DNA from: Microcaldota archaeon
GTDB taxonomy: Archaea; Micrarchaeota; Micrarchaeia; CABMEP01
Reading direction: 5' to 3'
DNA length: 40,381 bases
Assembly (NCBI GenBank): GCA_026413625.1
Contig: JAOAKO010000006.1
Span: 1 to 40,381, forward strand
Shown here: in pieces, positions 16,438-25,175 of the stretch
Position numbering within the stretch: position 1 is the stretch's first letter
How the letters are laid out: each line of letters begins with the position of its first letter
Notes under the pieces: model-generated
Databases searched by the model: none
What the model was told of the DNA's origin: nothing
Seen by the model: the letters and a program-made list of their open reading frames with translations, nothing else
Program-made: the position numbers and the translations under genes

Positions 16438-19008
16438 GTGGCAATGATTGATGAAAATGAGGTATTTGAAAAATATATAAGCAAGATAAAGTTTACGCTT
16501 TTCTCGCCAGAGATGATAAGAAAGATGTCTGCAGTTAAGCTTTTTGTCCCGGATACCTACAATGACGACGGATATCCGATTGAAGGTGGTTTCGCAGACT
16601 TAAGGATGGGTGTAATCGATCCAGGGCTAAGATGCAAGACGTGCGGTGGCACTGTCAGAACGTGCCCGGGTCACTTCGGATCAATCGAACTGATCAGACC
16701 GGTCATACATCCCGAATTTGCGCCGATGATATATATGTTTTTAAGGTCAACGTGTCAAACATGCGGAAGAGTTCTTCTAACAGGCGAGGAAATAAATGAG
16801 ATTAAAGGCAGTCTAATGACTAGAGACGAAATGATATCAACGGTAATCACAAGAACAAAGAAAGTTAAGAATTGCCCCCATTGTCAGGCAGAACAAAAGG
16901 AAATAAAGCTTGAGAGGCCGACTAGCTTCTACGAAGATGAAAGACTCATGCTGCCTACTGAAGTGAGAGACAGACTCGCAAAAATCTCAGATGACGATCT
17001 TAGGGAGCTTGGATTCGACCCTGAATACAGCAGACCTGAATGGGCGGTACTCACGGTTCTTCCTGTTCCTCCGGTTAATGTAAGGCCTTCAATAACTCTT
17101 GAAAGCGGTGAGAGAAGCGAGGACAACCTTACGCACAAGCTTGTAGAGGTATTGAGAATCAACCAGAGACTGGAATCAAACATCAATGCCGGAGCCCCTC
17201 AGTTGATCATTGAAGACTTATGGGAACTCCTACAATATCACGTTACAACATATTTCAACAATGAAAGCCCTAATATTCCTCCGGCGACGCACAGATCTGG
17301 AATGACCCTCAAGACATTAGCACAGCGTCTGAAAGGAAAGGAGGGAAGATTCAGATATAACTTATCGGGTAAAAGAGTTAACTTCAGTGCAAGAACTGTG
17401 GTGTCTCCAGACGGATGCATATCCATAAATGAGGTTGGAGTCCCTAAGCAAATCGCAAATGAATTAACTATTCCGATAAAAGTTACCGACTGGAATATTG
17501 AGGAATGCAAAAAGATGATACTTTCAAATGAAAGCGCTAACAACGTAACGGCGGTGTACGTTACAAGCCCAAATGGAAGAAGAAGGAAGATTACAGACAC
17601 AAACAAAGAGGAATTGGCAAATGAGCTGGCAGCAGGCTGGACGGTTGAAAGACAACTTAAAGACGGGGATGTTGTTCTTTTTAACAGATATCCGTCATTG
17701 CACAGAATGTCTATAATGGCCCATAAGGTCAAGATTCTTTCTGGAAAGACTTTTAGGGTTCCTCCTTCCGTTACCCCTCCGTACAATGCCGACTTCGACG
17801 GAGACGAGATGAACATCCATGTTCCGCAAAAAGAGGAAGCAAGAGCAGAAGCTGAAACATTAATGCTTGTAGAAAAGCAAATAATATCCCCACAACACGG
17901 ACATGCTATAATCGGGCCTACCGAAGACCATATCACAGGAACATATTTACTGTCTCTTGACGAAACAGTCTTTACAAAAGAAGAGGCCATGGACCTCCTA
18001 GCGCTTGCTGGAATTTATGAACTTCCGAAACCGGACGTAAAGGACAAATACAGCGGCAAGGCGATAATCTCCCAGCTTTTGCCTAAAAACCTAAATTTAA
18101 GAATAGAATCTAAAATTGGAAAGAAAGGAAGCAGCAAGAGCATAGTGGAAATTAAGGACGGAAAAATGATCAGTGGCTATTTTGAAAAGAAATCGATACA
18201 TTCGGTTATAGAAGCGATAACTCTCTATAATGGAAATGAAGCGGCAAGAAAATTCATAGACGGGATTGGAAGAATCGCTGGCGAAGTAATTACCAGGAAA
18301 GGAATGACTGTGAGTATGAAAGATTACACGCTATCTGAAAATGGAAAGAAGAAAGTAAAGGAATTGGTTGAAAATGCAGAAAAGCAGGTTAATGTATATA
18401 TCATGCAATACAAGAACAAGACTCTTGAAAGAGAGCCAGGAAAAAGCCTAAAGGAAACGCTTGAGAGCAAATCTGTAAAGACATTGGGAGACATTAGAAA
18501 CGACATGAGTAAACTGCTAGAGGAAGATTTAGGGCAGGAAAATAAAGCAATAGTGATAGCTAAAATCGGTGCAAGAGGTTCTATAATCAATGTTACACAG
18601 ATGTCGGGAGCCATTGCACAGCAGGTAGTGAGAGAAAAGAGATTGCATAGAGGGTATAGATACAGGCCGTTGTCCCACTTCAAGCAGAAGGACCTTAGTG
18701 CTGTTGCAAGAGGATTTATAAAATCAAACTTCCTTGAAGGATTAAATCCTATAGAATATTTCTTCCAATCGATGTCAGCAAGAGAATCTATAGTCAATAC
18801 TGCAATCAGGACTGCAAGATCCGGTTACATGCAAAGAAGAATGATGAATGCATTGCAAGACCTTGTAGTGAAAGAGGACTATACTGTTAGAGATGGAAGT
18901 GGAAGAATAGTACAAGTGATTTATGGCGGAGATGGAAAGGATACAATGAAAATAAAGAAAATAAACGAAGAACTTACCGCTCCTGTCGGTTTGCCTGAGA
19001 GGGAATAA
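16438..19008 (+). CDS. rpoA1: DNA-directed RNA polymerase subunit A'
   Basis: CKTCGGTVRTCPGHFGSIEL, RYNLSGKRVNFSARTVVSPD, PPYNADFDGDEMNIHVPQ. Confidence 0.98.
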   Translation: MAMIDENEVFEKYISKIKFTLFSPEMIRKMSAVKLFVPDTYNDDGYPIEGGFADLRMGVIDPGLRCKTCGGTVRTCPGHFGSIELIRPVIHPEFAPMIYMFLRSTCQTCGRVLLTGEEINEIKGSLMTRDEMISTVITRTKKVKNCPHCQAEQKEIKLERPTSFYEDERLMLPTEVRDRLAKISDDDLRELGFDPEYSRPEWAVLTVLPVPPVNVRPSITLESGERSEDNLTHKLVEVLRINQRLESNINAGAPQLIIEDLWELLQYHVTTYFNNESPNIPPATHRSGMTLKTLAQRLKGKEGRFRYNLSGKRVNFSARTVVSPDGCISINEVGVPKQIANELTIPIKVTDWNIEECKKMILSNESANNVTAVYVTSPNGRRRKITDTNKEELANELAAGWTVERQLKDGDVVLFNRYPSLHRMSIMAHKVKILSGKTFRVPPSVTPPYNADFDGDEMNIHVPQKEEARAEAETLMLVEKQIISPQHGHAIIGPTEDHITGTYLLSLDETVFTKEEAMDLLALAGIYELPKPDVKDKYSGKAIISQLLPKNLNLRIESKIGKKGSSKSIVEIKDGKMISGYFEKKSIHSVIEAITLYNGNEAARKFIDGIGRIAGEVITRKGMTVSMKDYTLSENGKKKVKELVENAEKQVNVYIMQYKNKTLEREPGKSLKETLESKSVKTLGDIRNDMSKLLEEDLGQENKAIVIAKIGARGSIINVTQMSGAIAQQVVREKRLHRGYRYRPLSHFKQKDLSAVARGFIKSNFLEGLNPIEYFFQSMSARESIVNTAIRTARSGYMQRRMMNALQDLVVKEDYTVRDGSGRIVQVIYGGDGKDTMKIKKINEELTAPVGLPERE

Positions 19009-19016
19009 ATAGAACG

Positions 19017-20051
19017 GTGATTTTTATGACAAGAAATGTCGACAAGGATAAAAAGGATATAATGATAACACCTGGTGAGGGTGTAGGCATACTTACTGCC
19101 CATTCCATTGGAGAGCCTGGAACACAGATGACCATGCGTACATTCCATCTTCCTGGCGTAGTTGAAGCAGTGCCAACCGGCCTTCCAAGACTAATTGAGA
19201 TAGTTGATGCGAAAAAGAAGCCGAAAAAACCAGTAGTGATGATATATCTTAAGGAAAAATATAAAGACATGAAAAAAGTGGAAGAAATAGCCGAAAAAAT
19301 TGACGAGGTTCTGCTCAAAGATGTAGCAAAATTTTCTGAAGATTTCAGAAAAAGACAAATTTTGATAAGAATCGACAAAGATGAAATAAGACAACTAAAA
19401 ATCGACTTGATAGGTATAAAGAAAAAAATAAAGGCTGAACTCGGGCCAAACATTAAGATGAAGCATAAGGGAGAAAAGGTTCTTCTCATAACAAAGGACA
19501 TGCCTTTAAGAATGCTAAGAAAGTTCACGAATAAGATGAAAAATCTGCATATAAAAGGAGTTAAAGGAATAAACAAGCCAGTGGTTACAAAGGATGAAAA
19601 TGGAGAATGGTTGATTGTCGCTGGCGGTTCCAATTTAACTGATTTGTTTAAGTTTGAAGATGTTGATCCTTCAAGGTCAACAACAAACGACATAATGGAA
19701 ATCTACAATCTTTTCGGAATAGAGGCCGCAAGAAATGCAATCGTTAATGAAATGTATACAACGATGAAAATTCAGAAAGTGAATGTAGACATAAGGCACA
19801 TATGCTTGCTTGCAGATGCAATGACTGTTGAAGGCGAGGTTGTTTCTGTAGGAAGGCATGGTTTAAGCGGAAGGAAACCCTCTGTCCTGGCAAGAGCCGC
19901 TTTTGAAGAGACTGTCAAACACCTTGTAAATGCGGCAATTAACGGGGAAGAGGACAGGTTAAGGGGAGTTACTGAAAACATATTAATAGGCCAACCAGTG
20001 CCACTTGGAACTGGTTTAGTAAAACTTACAATGAAACATGAAACTAAATAA
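19017..20051 (+). CDS. rpoA2: DNA-directed RNA polymerase subunit A''
   Basis: PGEGVGILTAHSIGEPGTQMTMRTFHLPGV...GLPRLIEIVDA. Confidence 0.97.
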   Translation: MIFMTRNVDKDKKDIMITPGEGVGILTAHSIGEPGTQMTMRTFHLPGVVEAVPTGLPRLIEIVDAKKKPKKPVVMIYLKEKYKDMKKVEEIAEKIDEVLLKDVAKFSEDFRKRQILIRIDKDEIRQLKIDLIGIKKKIKAELGPNIKMKHKGEKVLLITKDMPLRMLRKFTNKMKNLHIKGVKGINKPVVTKDENGEWLIVAGGSNLTDLFKFEDVDPSRSTTNDIMEIYNLFGIEAARNAIVNEMYTTMKIQKVNVDIRHICLLADAMTVEGEVVSVGRHGLSGRKPSVLARAAFEETVKHLVNAAINGEEDRLRGVTENILIGQPVPLGTGLVKLTMKHETK

Positions 20052-20091
20052 TATAGCGAATCTGTAGATGATTAGACATAATGGTGGAAAT

Positions 20092-20391
20092 ATGGTAGAC
20101 ATTGAAAAATCAATAAGAATGAGTGTCGATACTGGAAAAGTGGAATTCGGAACGAGAACATGCAAGTATCTTGCTGCGCACGGAAATGCAAAGCTCATAC
20201 TTCTGGCAGGAAATTGTCCTGCAAATCTTAAAAATGAGATAATAGAAGTATGCAAAAACTCCAATGTTCCTTATAAAGAGCTTAAGTATCCTTCGATAGA
20301 GCTTGGCTCTTTAGCAGGAAAGCCGTTTCCGGTCTTAATGATGGCGATAATAGAACCTGGCGACTCTGAGATACTTAAGATAATTGAATGA
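20092..20391 (+). CDS. rpl30e: Ribosomal protein L30e (start revised to ATG 20092, preceded by GGTGG)
   Basis: MVDIEKSIRMSVDTGKVEFGTRTCKYLAAHGNAKLILLAGNCPANLKNEI. The ORF-track start at 20068 adds 8 unlikely residues. Confidence 0.93.
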   Translation: MVDIEKSIRMSVDTGKVEFGTRTCKYLAAHGNAKLILLAGNCPANLKNEIIEVCKNSNVPYKELKYPSIELGSLAGKPFPVLMMAIIEPGDSEILKIIE

Positions 20392-20413
20392 TCAAGCTTA
20401 AAATTAGGGAGAT

Positions 20414-20818
20414 TTGATGACAAAGCTTACAAATGAAGACATCAAAATGATGATGTTTATACAAGACGCCACTCGTGCAGCCATAAGAGACATATACGAC
20501 GACGGTAAGGCATTGGCTATAGTTGTTGCAGAAGGCGAAGTTGGTAAAGTGATAGGTCCTGGGGGAAAAATGATAAATAATCTCAAAAGAAAGCTCAAAC
20601 GAGACATCGTTGTAGTCGAATGGTCTGAAGAACTTGAAAGATTCATAAGCAACATTTTCAATCCGATAAAGGTAAATGTTGTTATAGAAGGAGACACTGC
20701 AAGGATAATGGCAAGCGCAGAGGACAGAAAATATGTCATAGGACGTGGAGGAAACAAAATAAAACTTGCAAATATACTCGTAGAAAGAAATTTCAGAAAA
20801 ATGGAAATAAGAGCATAA
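20414..20818 (+). CDS. nusA: NusA-like KH-domain transcription factor
   Basis: 134 aa; AIVVAEGEVGKVIGPGGKMINNLKRKL and ASAEDRKYVIGRGGNKIKLANILVERNF (two KH motifs). Confidence 0.95.
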   Translation: MMTKLTNEDIKMMMFIQDATRAAIRDIYDDGKALAIVVAEGEVGKVIGPGGKMINNLKRKLKRDIVVVEWSEELERFISNIFNPIKVNVVIEGDTARIMASAEDRKYVIGRGGNKIKLANILVERNFRKMEIRA

Positions 20819-20856
20819 GAACCAAGTTAAAATAAGATTTAAAAACACTACAAACA

Positions 20857-20870
20857 TATATATTATATAA
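20857..20870 (+). promoter_or_regulatory. Putative TATA element for the S12-S7 transcription unit
   Basis: TATATATTATATAA in the 220-bp gap between nusA and rps12. Confidence 0.45.
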
Positions 20871-21039
20871 AGAATAAAATGACAACAACTTAATTCATAT
20901 CAATCATATTAATGCCCTTACAGAACTTTTTCTGGTGTTGGGCTATGGGCGTGAACGCGCCTGGCTAAATGCCGAAACTCTCAATGAGTGTTCTTAAGTT
21001 TATCAGCTATGCTGTTAAACAATCATAAGGTGTAATTAT

Positions 21040-21462
21040 ATGGGAGAATTCTCTGGTAGAGATATATTAAAAAAGAGAAAAAGATACAGATGGTTGAAGA
21101 AAACATGGAGAAGAAAGGCAGAAAAGCTTAAGGAAAAGTACGATCCGCTTGAAGGATCTCATGCTGCAAGGGGAATAGTCCTTGAAAAGAAAGTACTTGA
21201 GCAAAAGCAGCCTCACTCCGGTCTTATCAAATGCGTAAAGATTCAATTGATCAAAAATGGAAAGATAATAACTGCGTTTGCGCCCAGAGACGGAGCCATA
21301 AACCATATAGACGAACACGACGAGGTTCTAGTGGAAGGGCTTGGCGGATCTCAAAGAGGCCAGATGGGTTCAATTCCTGGGGTCAGATACAAAGTAATCG
21401 CAGTCAATAATACCTGCCTAGAGCAGATAAGAAGGGGAAAGAAGGAGAAGCCAAGAAGATAA
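21040..21462 (+). CDS. rps12: Ribosomal protein S12
   Basis: DPLEGSHAARGIVLEKKVLEQKQPHSGLIKCVKIQLIKNGKIITAFAPRDGAINHIDEHDEV. Confidence 0.98.
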   Translation: MGEFSGRDILKKRKRYRWLKKTWRRKAEKLKEKYDPLEGSHAARGIVLEKKVLEQKQPHSGLIKCVKIQLIKNGKIITAFAPRDGAINHIDEHDEVLVEGLGGSQRGQMGSIPGVRYKVIAVNNTCLEQIRRGKKEKPRR

Positions 21463-21496
21463 AACTTATTTATTTTAACTTTTGCAGAGTGGTAAT

Positions 21497-22102
21497 ATGG
21501 AAATCAAAGATAAGCTATTCAATAAATATGATTATGATGTCGAAATAAGCGACGAAACGATGAAGGACTATATAAATCTCAGACCTTCTGTCCTTCCTCA
21601 CACATTTGGAAGAGTAGGAAAGAGAAAGAAAAGAATAGAAAAAAACATAGTCGAAAGACTCGTTAACAAGCTTATGAGGGGAGGGACTGGTGAAAAAGTC
21701 GGAGGAAAGCTAATAAGAACACACGGAAAACTCCAGGGGAAGAAAACTAGGGTAATAAAAATAGTTGAAGAGGCTTTTGACATAATCCATGAAAAGACAA
21801 AACAGAATCCGATCCAATACCTCATCAAGGCAATCGAAAACAGCGCCCCGAGAGAAGACGTCACAAGAGTGGAATACGGAGGAGTAAGATATCAAGTTGC
21901 AGTCGATGTTTCTCCAAAGAGAAGAGTGGACATGGCTCTCAGAAACATCAGCCTTGCGGCGATAATTTCGTCTTTCGACAAGAAGGCAACGCTCGCAGAG
22001 GCGCTTGCAAACGAGATAATACTGGCAGCGACGGGAGATGTCAACAGCTATGCTATAAAGAAGAAGGATGAAACCGAAAGAATGGCAAGAAGCGCCAGAT
22101 AA
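21497..22102 (+). CDS. rps7: Ribosomal protein S7 (start revised to ATG 21497)
   Basis: NIVERLVNKLMRGGTGEKVGGKLIRTHGKLQGKKTR...PREDVTRVEYGGVRYQVAVDVSPKRRVDMALRNI. The ORF-track start is a TTG 15 nt upstream. Confidence 0.97.
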   Translation: MEIKDKLFNKYDYDVEISDETMKDYINLRPSVLPHTFGRVGKRKKRIEKNIVERLVNKLMRGGTGEKVGGKLIRTHGKLQGKKTRVIKIVEEAFDIIHEKTKQNPIQYLIKAIENSAPREDVTRVEYGGVRYQVAVDVSPKRRVDMALRNISLAAIISSFDKKATLAEALANEIILAATGDVNSYAIKKKDETERMARSAR

Positions 22103-22166
22103 TCTATTTTTGTTTTTATGCGGGCTTTCGCTCGCTTCATTTTATATTTAAATAAAGGTAGGTATT

Positions 22167-24359
22167 ATGGTAAGAAAAGAATTAGTGGTAGAAGAAGTAC
22201 AAAAAATTATGAAAAACCTCAAGTACGTGAGAAACATTGCTATCGTAGCACACGTAGACCACGGTAAATCTACGCTTGCAGATTCGCTGGTGGCAAGAGC
22301 AGGGCTAATCAGCAAAGAGCTCGCTGGCGAACAGAGAGTCATGGATTTCGAGGAACTTGAACAAAAGAGAGGAATTACAATCAAATCTGCAAACATTTCG
22401 CTTGGTTTCGAATATAACGGAGAGCCTTACGTTATTAACTTGATCGACACTCCTGGACACGTAGATTTCGGAGGGCACGTCACAAGGGCAATGAGAGCGG
22501 TAGACGGAATCATCCTTGTAGTAGATGCTGTCGAAGGAATCATGCCTCAAACTGAAACCGTATTGAGACAGGCATTAAAAGAAAAATCAAAGCCAACCGT
22601 ATTTATCAACAAAATAGACAGACTGATCAATGAACTTAAGTATACTCCGCAGCAGACTCAGGAAAGACTTGTTAAGCTTATTACAGACATTAACAAATTA
22701 ATAGATAAATATGCACCTGCGGACAAAAAAGACGAATGGAAGATAAATGTAGAAAAGGGAAACATTGCATTCGGCTCTGCTTTTAACAAATGGGCCACCT
22801 CCTTTGCTTACATGAAATCTAAAGGAGTCAAATTCACAGATATTTATGATTTGTGCACAAAGAACGACCACAAAGGATTGGTTGAAAAGGCGCCTATAGA
22901 TGAAGTTGTGCTTACAATGGTTATCCAGCACCTTCCAAACCCGCAGCAGGCGCAGGTTTACAGAATTCCAATCCTGTGGCACGGAGACGTCAATAGCGAA
23001 GATGGAAAGGCAATGTTGAATACCGATCCAAACGCAAAGGTTTGCGGAATTATTTTCGGAGTGGTTGTGGACAAGCACGCTGGAGAGGTAGGAGTTGCAA
23101 GAATATTCAGCGGAACTGTCAAAAAAGGAACAGAATTGACAGTTGCTTCAAAGCACACCTCATCCAAGGTCCAACAGGTAGGCATTTACATGGGTCCCGA
23201 CAGAATTCCAGCTGATGAAGTTCCAGCAGGAAACATTGCAGCAATCGTGGGATTGAGGGACTTGTATGTAGGGGAAACAATTAGCGAGAATCCAAATTTC
23301 GAGCCGTTCGAGCAGATCAAGCACTACTCAGAGCCTGTAGTCACCAAATCTATAGAAGCAAAGAACACAAAGGACCTTGTCAAGCTGATTGAAGTCTTGA
23401 GACAGATGTCAAAGGAAGACCCGACGCTTAAGGTTGAAATCAACCAGGAAACCGGAGAACATCTTATAAGCGGTATGGGTGAGCTCCACCTTGAGATAGT
23501 TGAATACAAGATCTCAAAGGAAAAGGGAGTTGAAATTGAAACATCTCCTCCGATCGTAGTCTACAGAGAAACAATCCTCAAACCGGGCCCAGAACTTGAA
23601 GGCAAATCTCCAAACAAACACAACAAGTTCAAGATCAAGGTAGAGCCTCTTGAGGAAGGGGTATATAATGCAATAGTCGAGGGCAAGATTCCAGAGGGAA
23701 GACCGAAAGGAAAGGCGGTTGTTGAGGCTTTAATAGAAGCCGGAATGGAAAGAGACCAGGCGAAGAGAATTCTCAACATCAGAAACAGATGTGTGCTGAT
23801 TGACGCTACAAAGGGAGTCCAGTACATGCAGGAAATTATGGAACTTGTATTGAAGGCGTTTGAAGAGGCGGTTGACAAGGGACCGCTTGCAAAGGAAAAG
23901 GTTGTAGGCGTAAAGGTGCTTCTCACAGACGCGATAATCCACGAAGATCCTGCCCACAGAGGACCTGCGCAAATCATGCCTGCAATAAAGAGGCCGATTT
24001 ACGCAAGCATGCTTACATCCGGAGTCAGGCTTATGGAGCCTAAACAGATCTTCCTTGTCCAATCGCCGCAGGAATATGCCGGCAACATAATAACTGCGCT
24101 GCAGGGCAGGCGTGGTGAAATAATCGAAATCGGACAGGAGGGAGAGCTCTCGACCGTTAAGGCAAAGCTTCCTGTCTCCGAGACGTTCGGTATGTCAAAT
24201 GACTTAAGATCTGCTTCGCAGGGTAGGGCGATTTGGTACCACGAATATGCTGGCTACGAACTAGTTCCTACTTCATTGCAGACTGAGCTGGTAACCAAAG
24301 TCCGCGAAAGAAAAGGAGAGCCGAAAGAACCTCCAACAGCAAAGGACTTCATGGACTGA
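22167..24359 (+). CDS. fusA: Translation elongation factor aEF-2
   Basis: NIAIVAHVDHGKSTLADSLVARAG, DTPGHVDFGGHV, HEDPAHRGPAQIMPAI (diphthamide His region). Confidence 0.98.
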   Translation: MVRKELVVEEVQKIMKNLKYVRNIAIVAHVDHGKSTLADSLVARAGLISKELAGEQRVMDFEELEQKRGITIKSANISLGFEYNGEPYVINLIDTPGHVDFGGHVTRAMRAVDGIILVVDAVEGIMPQTETVLRQALKEKSKPTVFINKIDRLINELKYTPQQTQERLVKLITDINKLIDKYAPADKKDEWKINVEKGNIAFGSAFNKWATSFAYMKSKGVKFTDIYDLCTKNDHKGLVEKAPIDEVVLTMVIQHLPNPQQAQVYRIPILWHGDVNSEDGKAMLNTDPNAKVCGIIFGVVVDKHAGEVGVARIFSGTVKKGTELTVASKHTSSKVQQVGIYMGPDRIPADEVPAGNIAAIVGLRDLYVGETISENPNFEPFEQIKHYSEPVVTKSIEAKNTKDLVKLIEVLRQMSKEDPTLKVEINQETGEHLISGMGELHLEIVEYKISKEKGVEIETSPPIVVYRETILKPGPELEGKSPNKHNKFKIKVEPLEEGVYNAIVEGKIPEGRPKGKAVVEALIEAGMERDQAKRILNIRNRCVLIDATKGVQYMQEIMELVLKAFEEAVDKGPLAKEKVVGVKVLLTDAIIHEDPAHRGPAQIMPAIKRPIYASMLTSGVRLMEPKQIFLVQSPQEYAGNIITALQGRRGEIIEIGQEGELSTVKAKLPVSETFGMSNDLRSASQGRAIWYHEYAGYELVPTSLQTELVTKVRERKGEPKEPPTAKDFMD

Positions 24360-24362
24360 TCT

Positions 24363-24394
24363 TTTGTTTTTTTATTTTCATTCTATTTTTTAGA
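24363..24394 (+). terminator. Putative T-tract terminator after EF-2
   Basis: TTTGTTTTTTTATTTTCATTCTATTTTTTAG directly downstream of the EF-2 stop codon. Confidence 0.5.
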
Positions 24395-24414
24395 TTTTAT
24401 GCACGGGTGCGCTA

Positions 24415-25143
24415 ATGGAAAAGCGGAATAATGGGGAAAAAAATAAGATTCAGATAAGCGTAGTTGTTCCTGCTTTAAATGAAGAAAAATACATCGAATC
24501 CTGCTTGAAATCAATCAAAAAACAATCCTACAAACCCCTAGAGATAATTGTCTGCGATGGAAACAGCGAGGACAGGACAAGAGAGATTGCCAGGAAATAT
24601 GCGGATAAGGTAATAATCGAAAAGAAAAGGTCGGCTGCCGCAGAAAGGCAAAAAGGAGCAATGATTGCAAAGGGGGATGTGATCGCATTTATCGATTCCG
24701 ATACAATCGCAGAAAAAGAATGGCTAAAGAAAATAGCACATGCGTTTTCGAAAGACGAAAGGATAGTTGCAGTATACGGGCGAGTTCTGATGAGAGACGG
24801 AAGCAAGCTCGATAACGTGCTTGCACATCTTTTCACCCCATACATAAGGCTTACAGATCTCATAGGCAAGCCGGCTGTTGCGGGAATGAATATGGCGGTG
24901 AGAAAGGATGCCTTTAAGAAAATAGGCGGATTTAACCTTTCTCTCAAGACGGCAGAGGATATCGATCTCTTCAACAGAATAAAGAAAGAAGGAAAGATAA
25001 AATTTGTTGATGCTGTAACCTATACGTCAGCGAGGCGACTAAAACACTGGGGATATAAAAAATTCTTCTTTTTCCACGCAACAAATCTCCTGAAGTATAC
25101 TCTCACCGGAAAGGCAAAGCAAGAATATGAAGATGTAAGATAG
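24415..25143 (+). CDS. Family 2 glycosyltransferase
   Basis: QISVVVPALNEEKYIESCLKSIKKQSYKPLEIIVCDGNSEDRT...GDVIAFIDSDT. Confidence 0.93.
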   Translation: MEKRNNGEKNKIQISVVVPALNEEKYIESCLKSIKKQSYKPLEIIVCDGNSEDRTREIARKYADKVIIEKKRSAAAERQKGAMIAKGDVIAFIDSDTIAEKEWLKKIAHAFSKDERIVAVYGRVLMRDGSKLDNVLAHLFTPYIRLTDLIGKPAVAGMNMAVRKDAFKKIGGFNLSLKTAEDIDLFNRIKKEGKIKFVDAVTYTSARRLKHWGYKKFFFFHATNLLKYTLTGKAKQEYEDVR

Positions 25144-25175
25144 TAAATTTTGAAAAAAGAAAAAAAGTAAAAAAA

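Noticed and set aside
17238-17990. 250-aa antisense ORF in rpoA'
   Set aside because: Overlaps highly conserved RNAP catalytic coding sequence; no independent evidence.
18974-19693. 239-aa antisense ORF over rpoA'/rpoA''
   Set aside because: Mirror of conserved coding sequence; no motif support.
22120-22135. GCGGGC-TTTC-GCTCGC hairpin between rps7 and EF-2 as an intrinsic terminator
   Set aside because: The T-tract lies upstream, not downstream, of the hairpin, and archaeal termination is chiefly T-tract driven. The hairpin may be incidental or part of the EF-2 leader.
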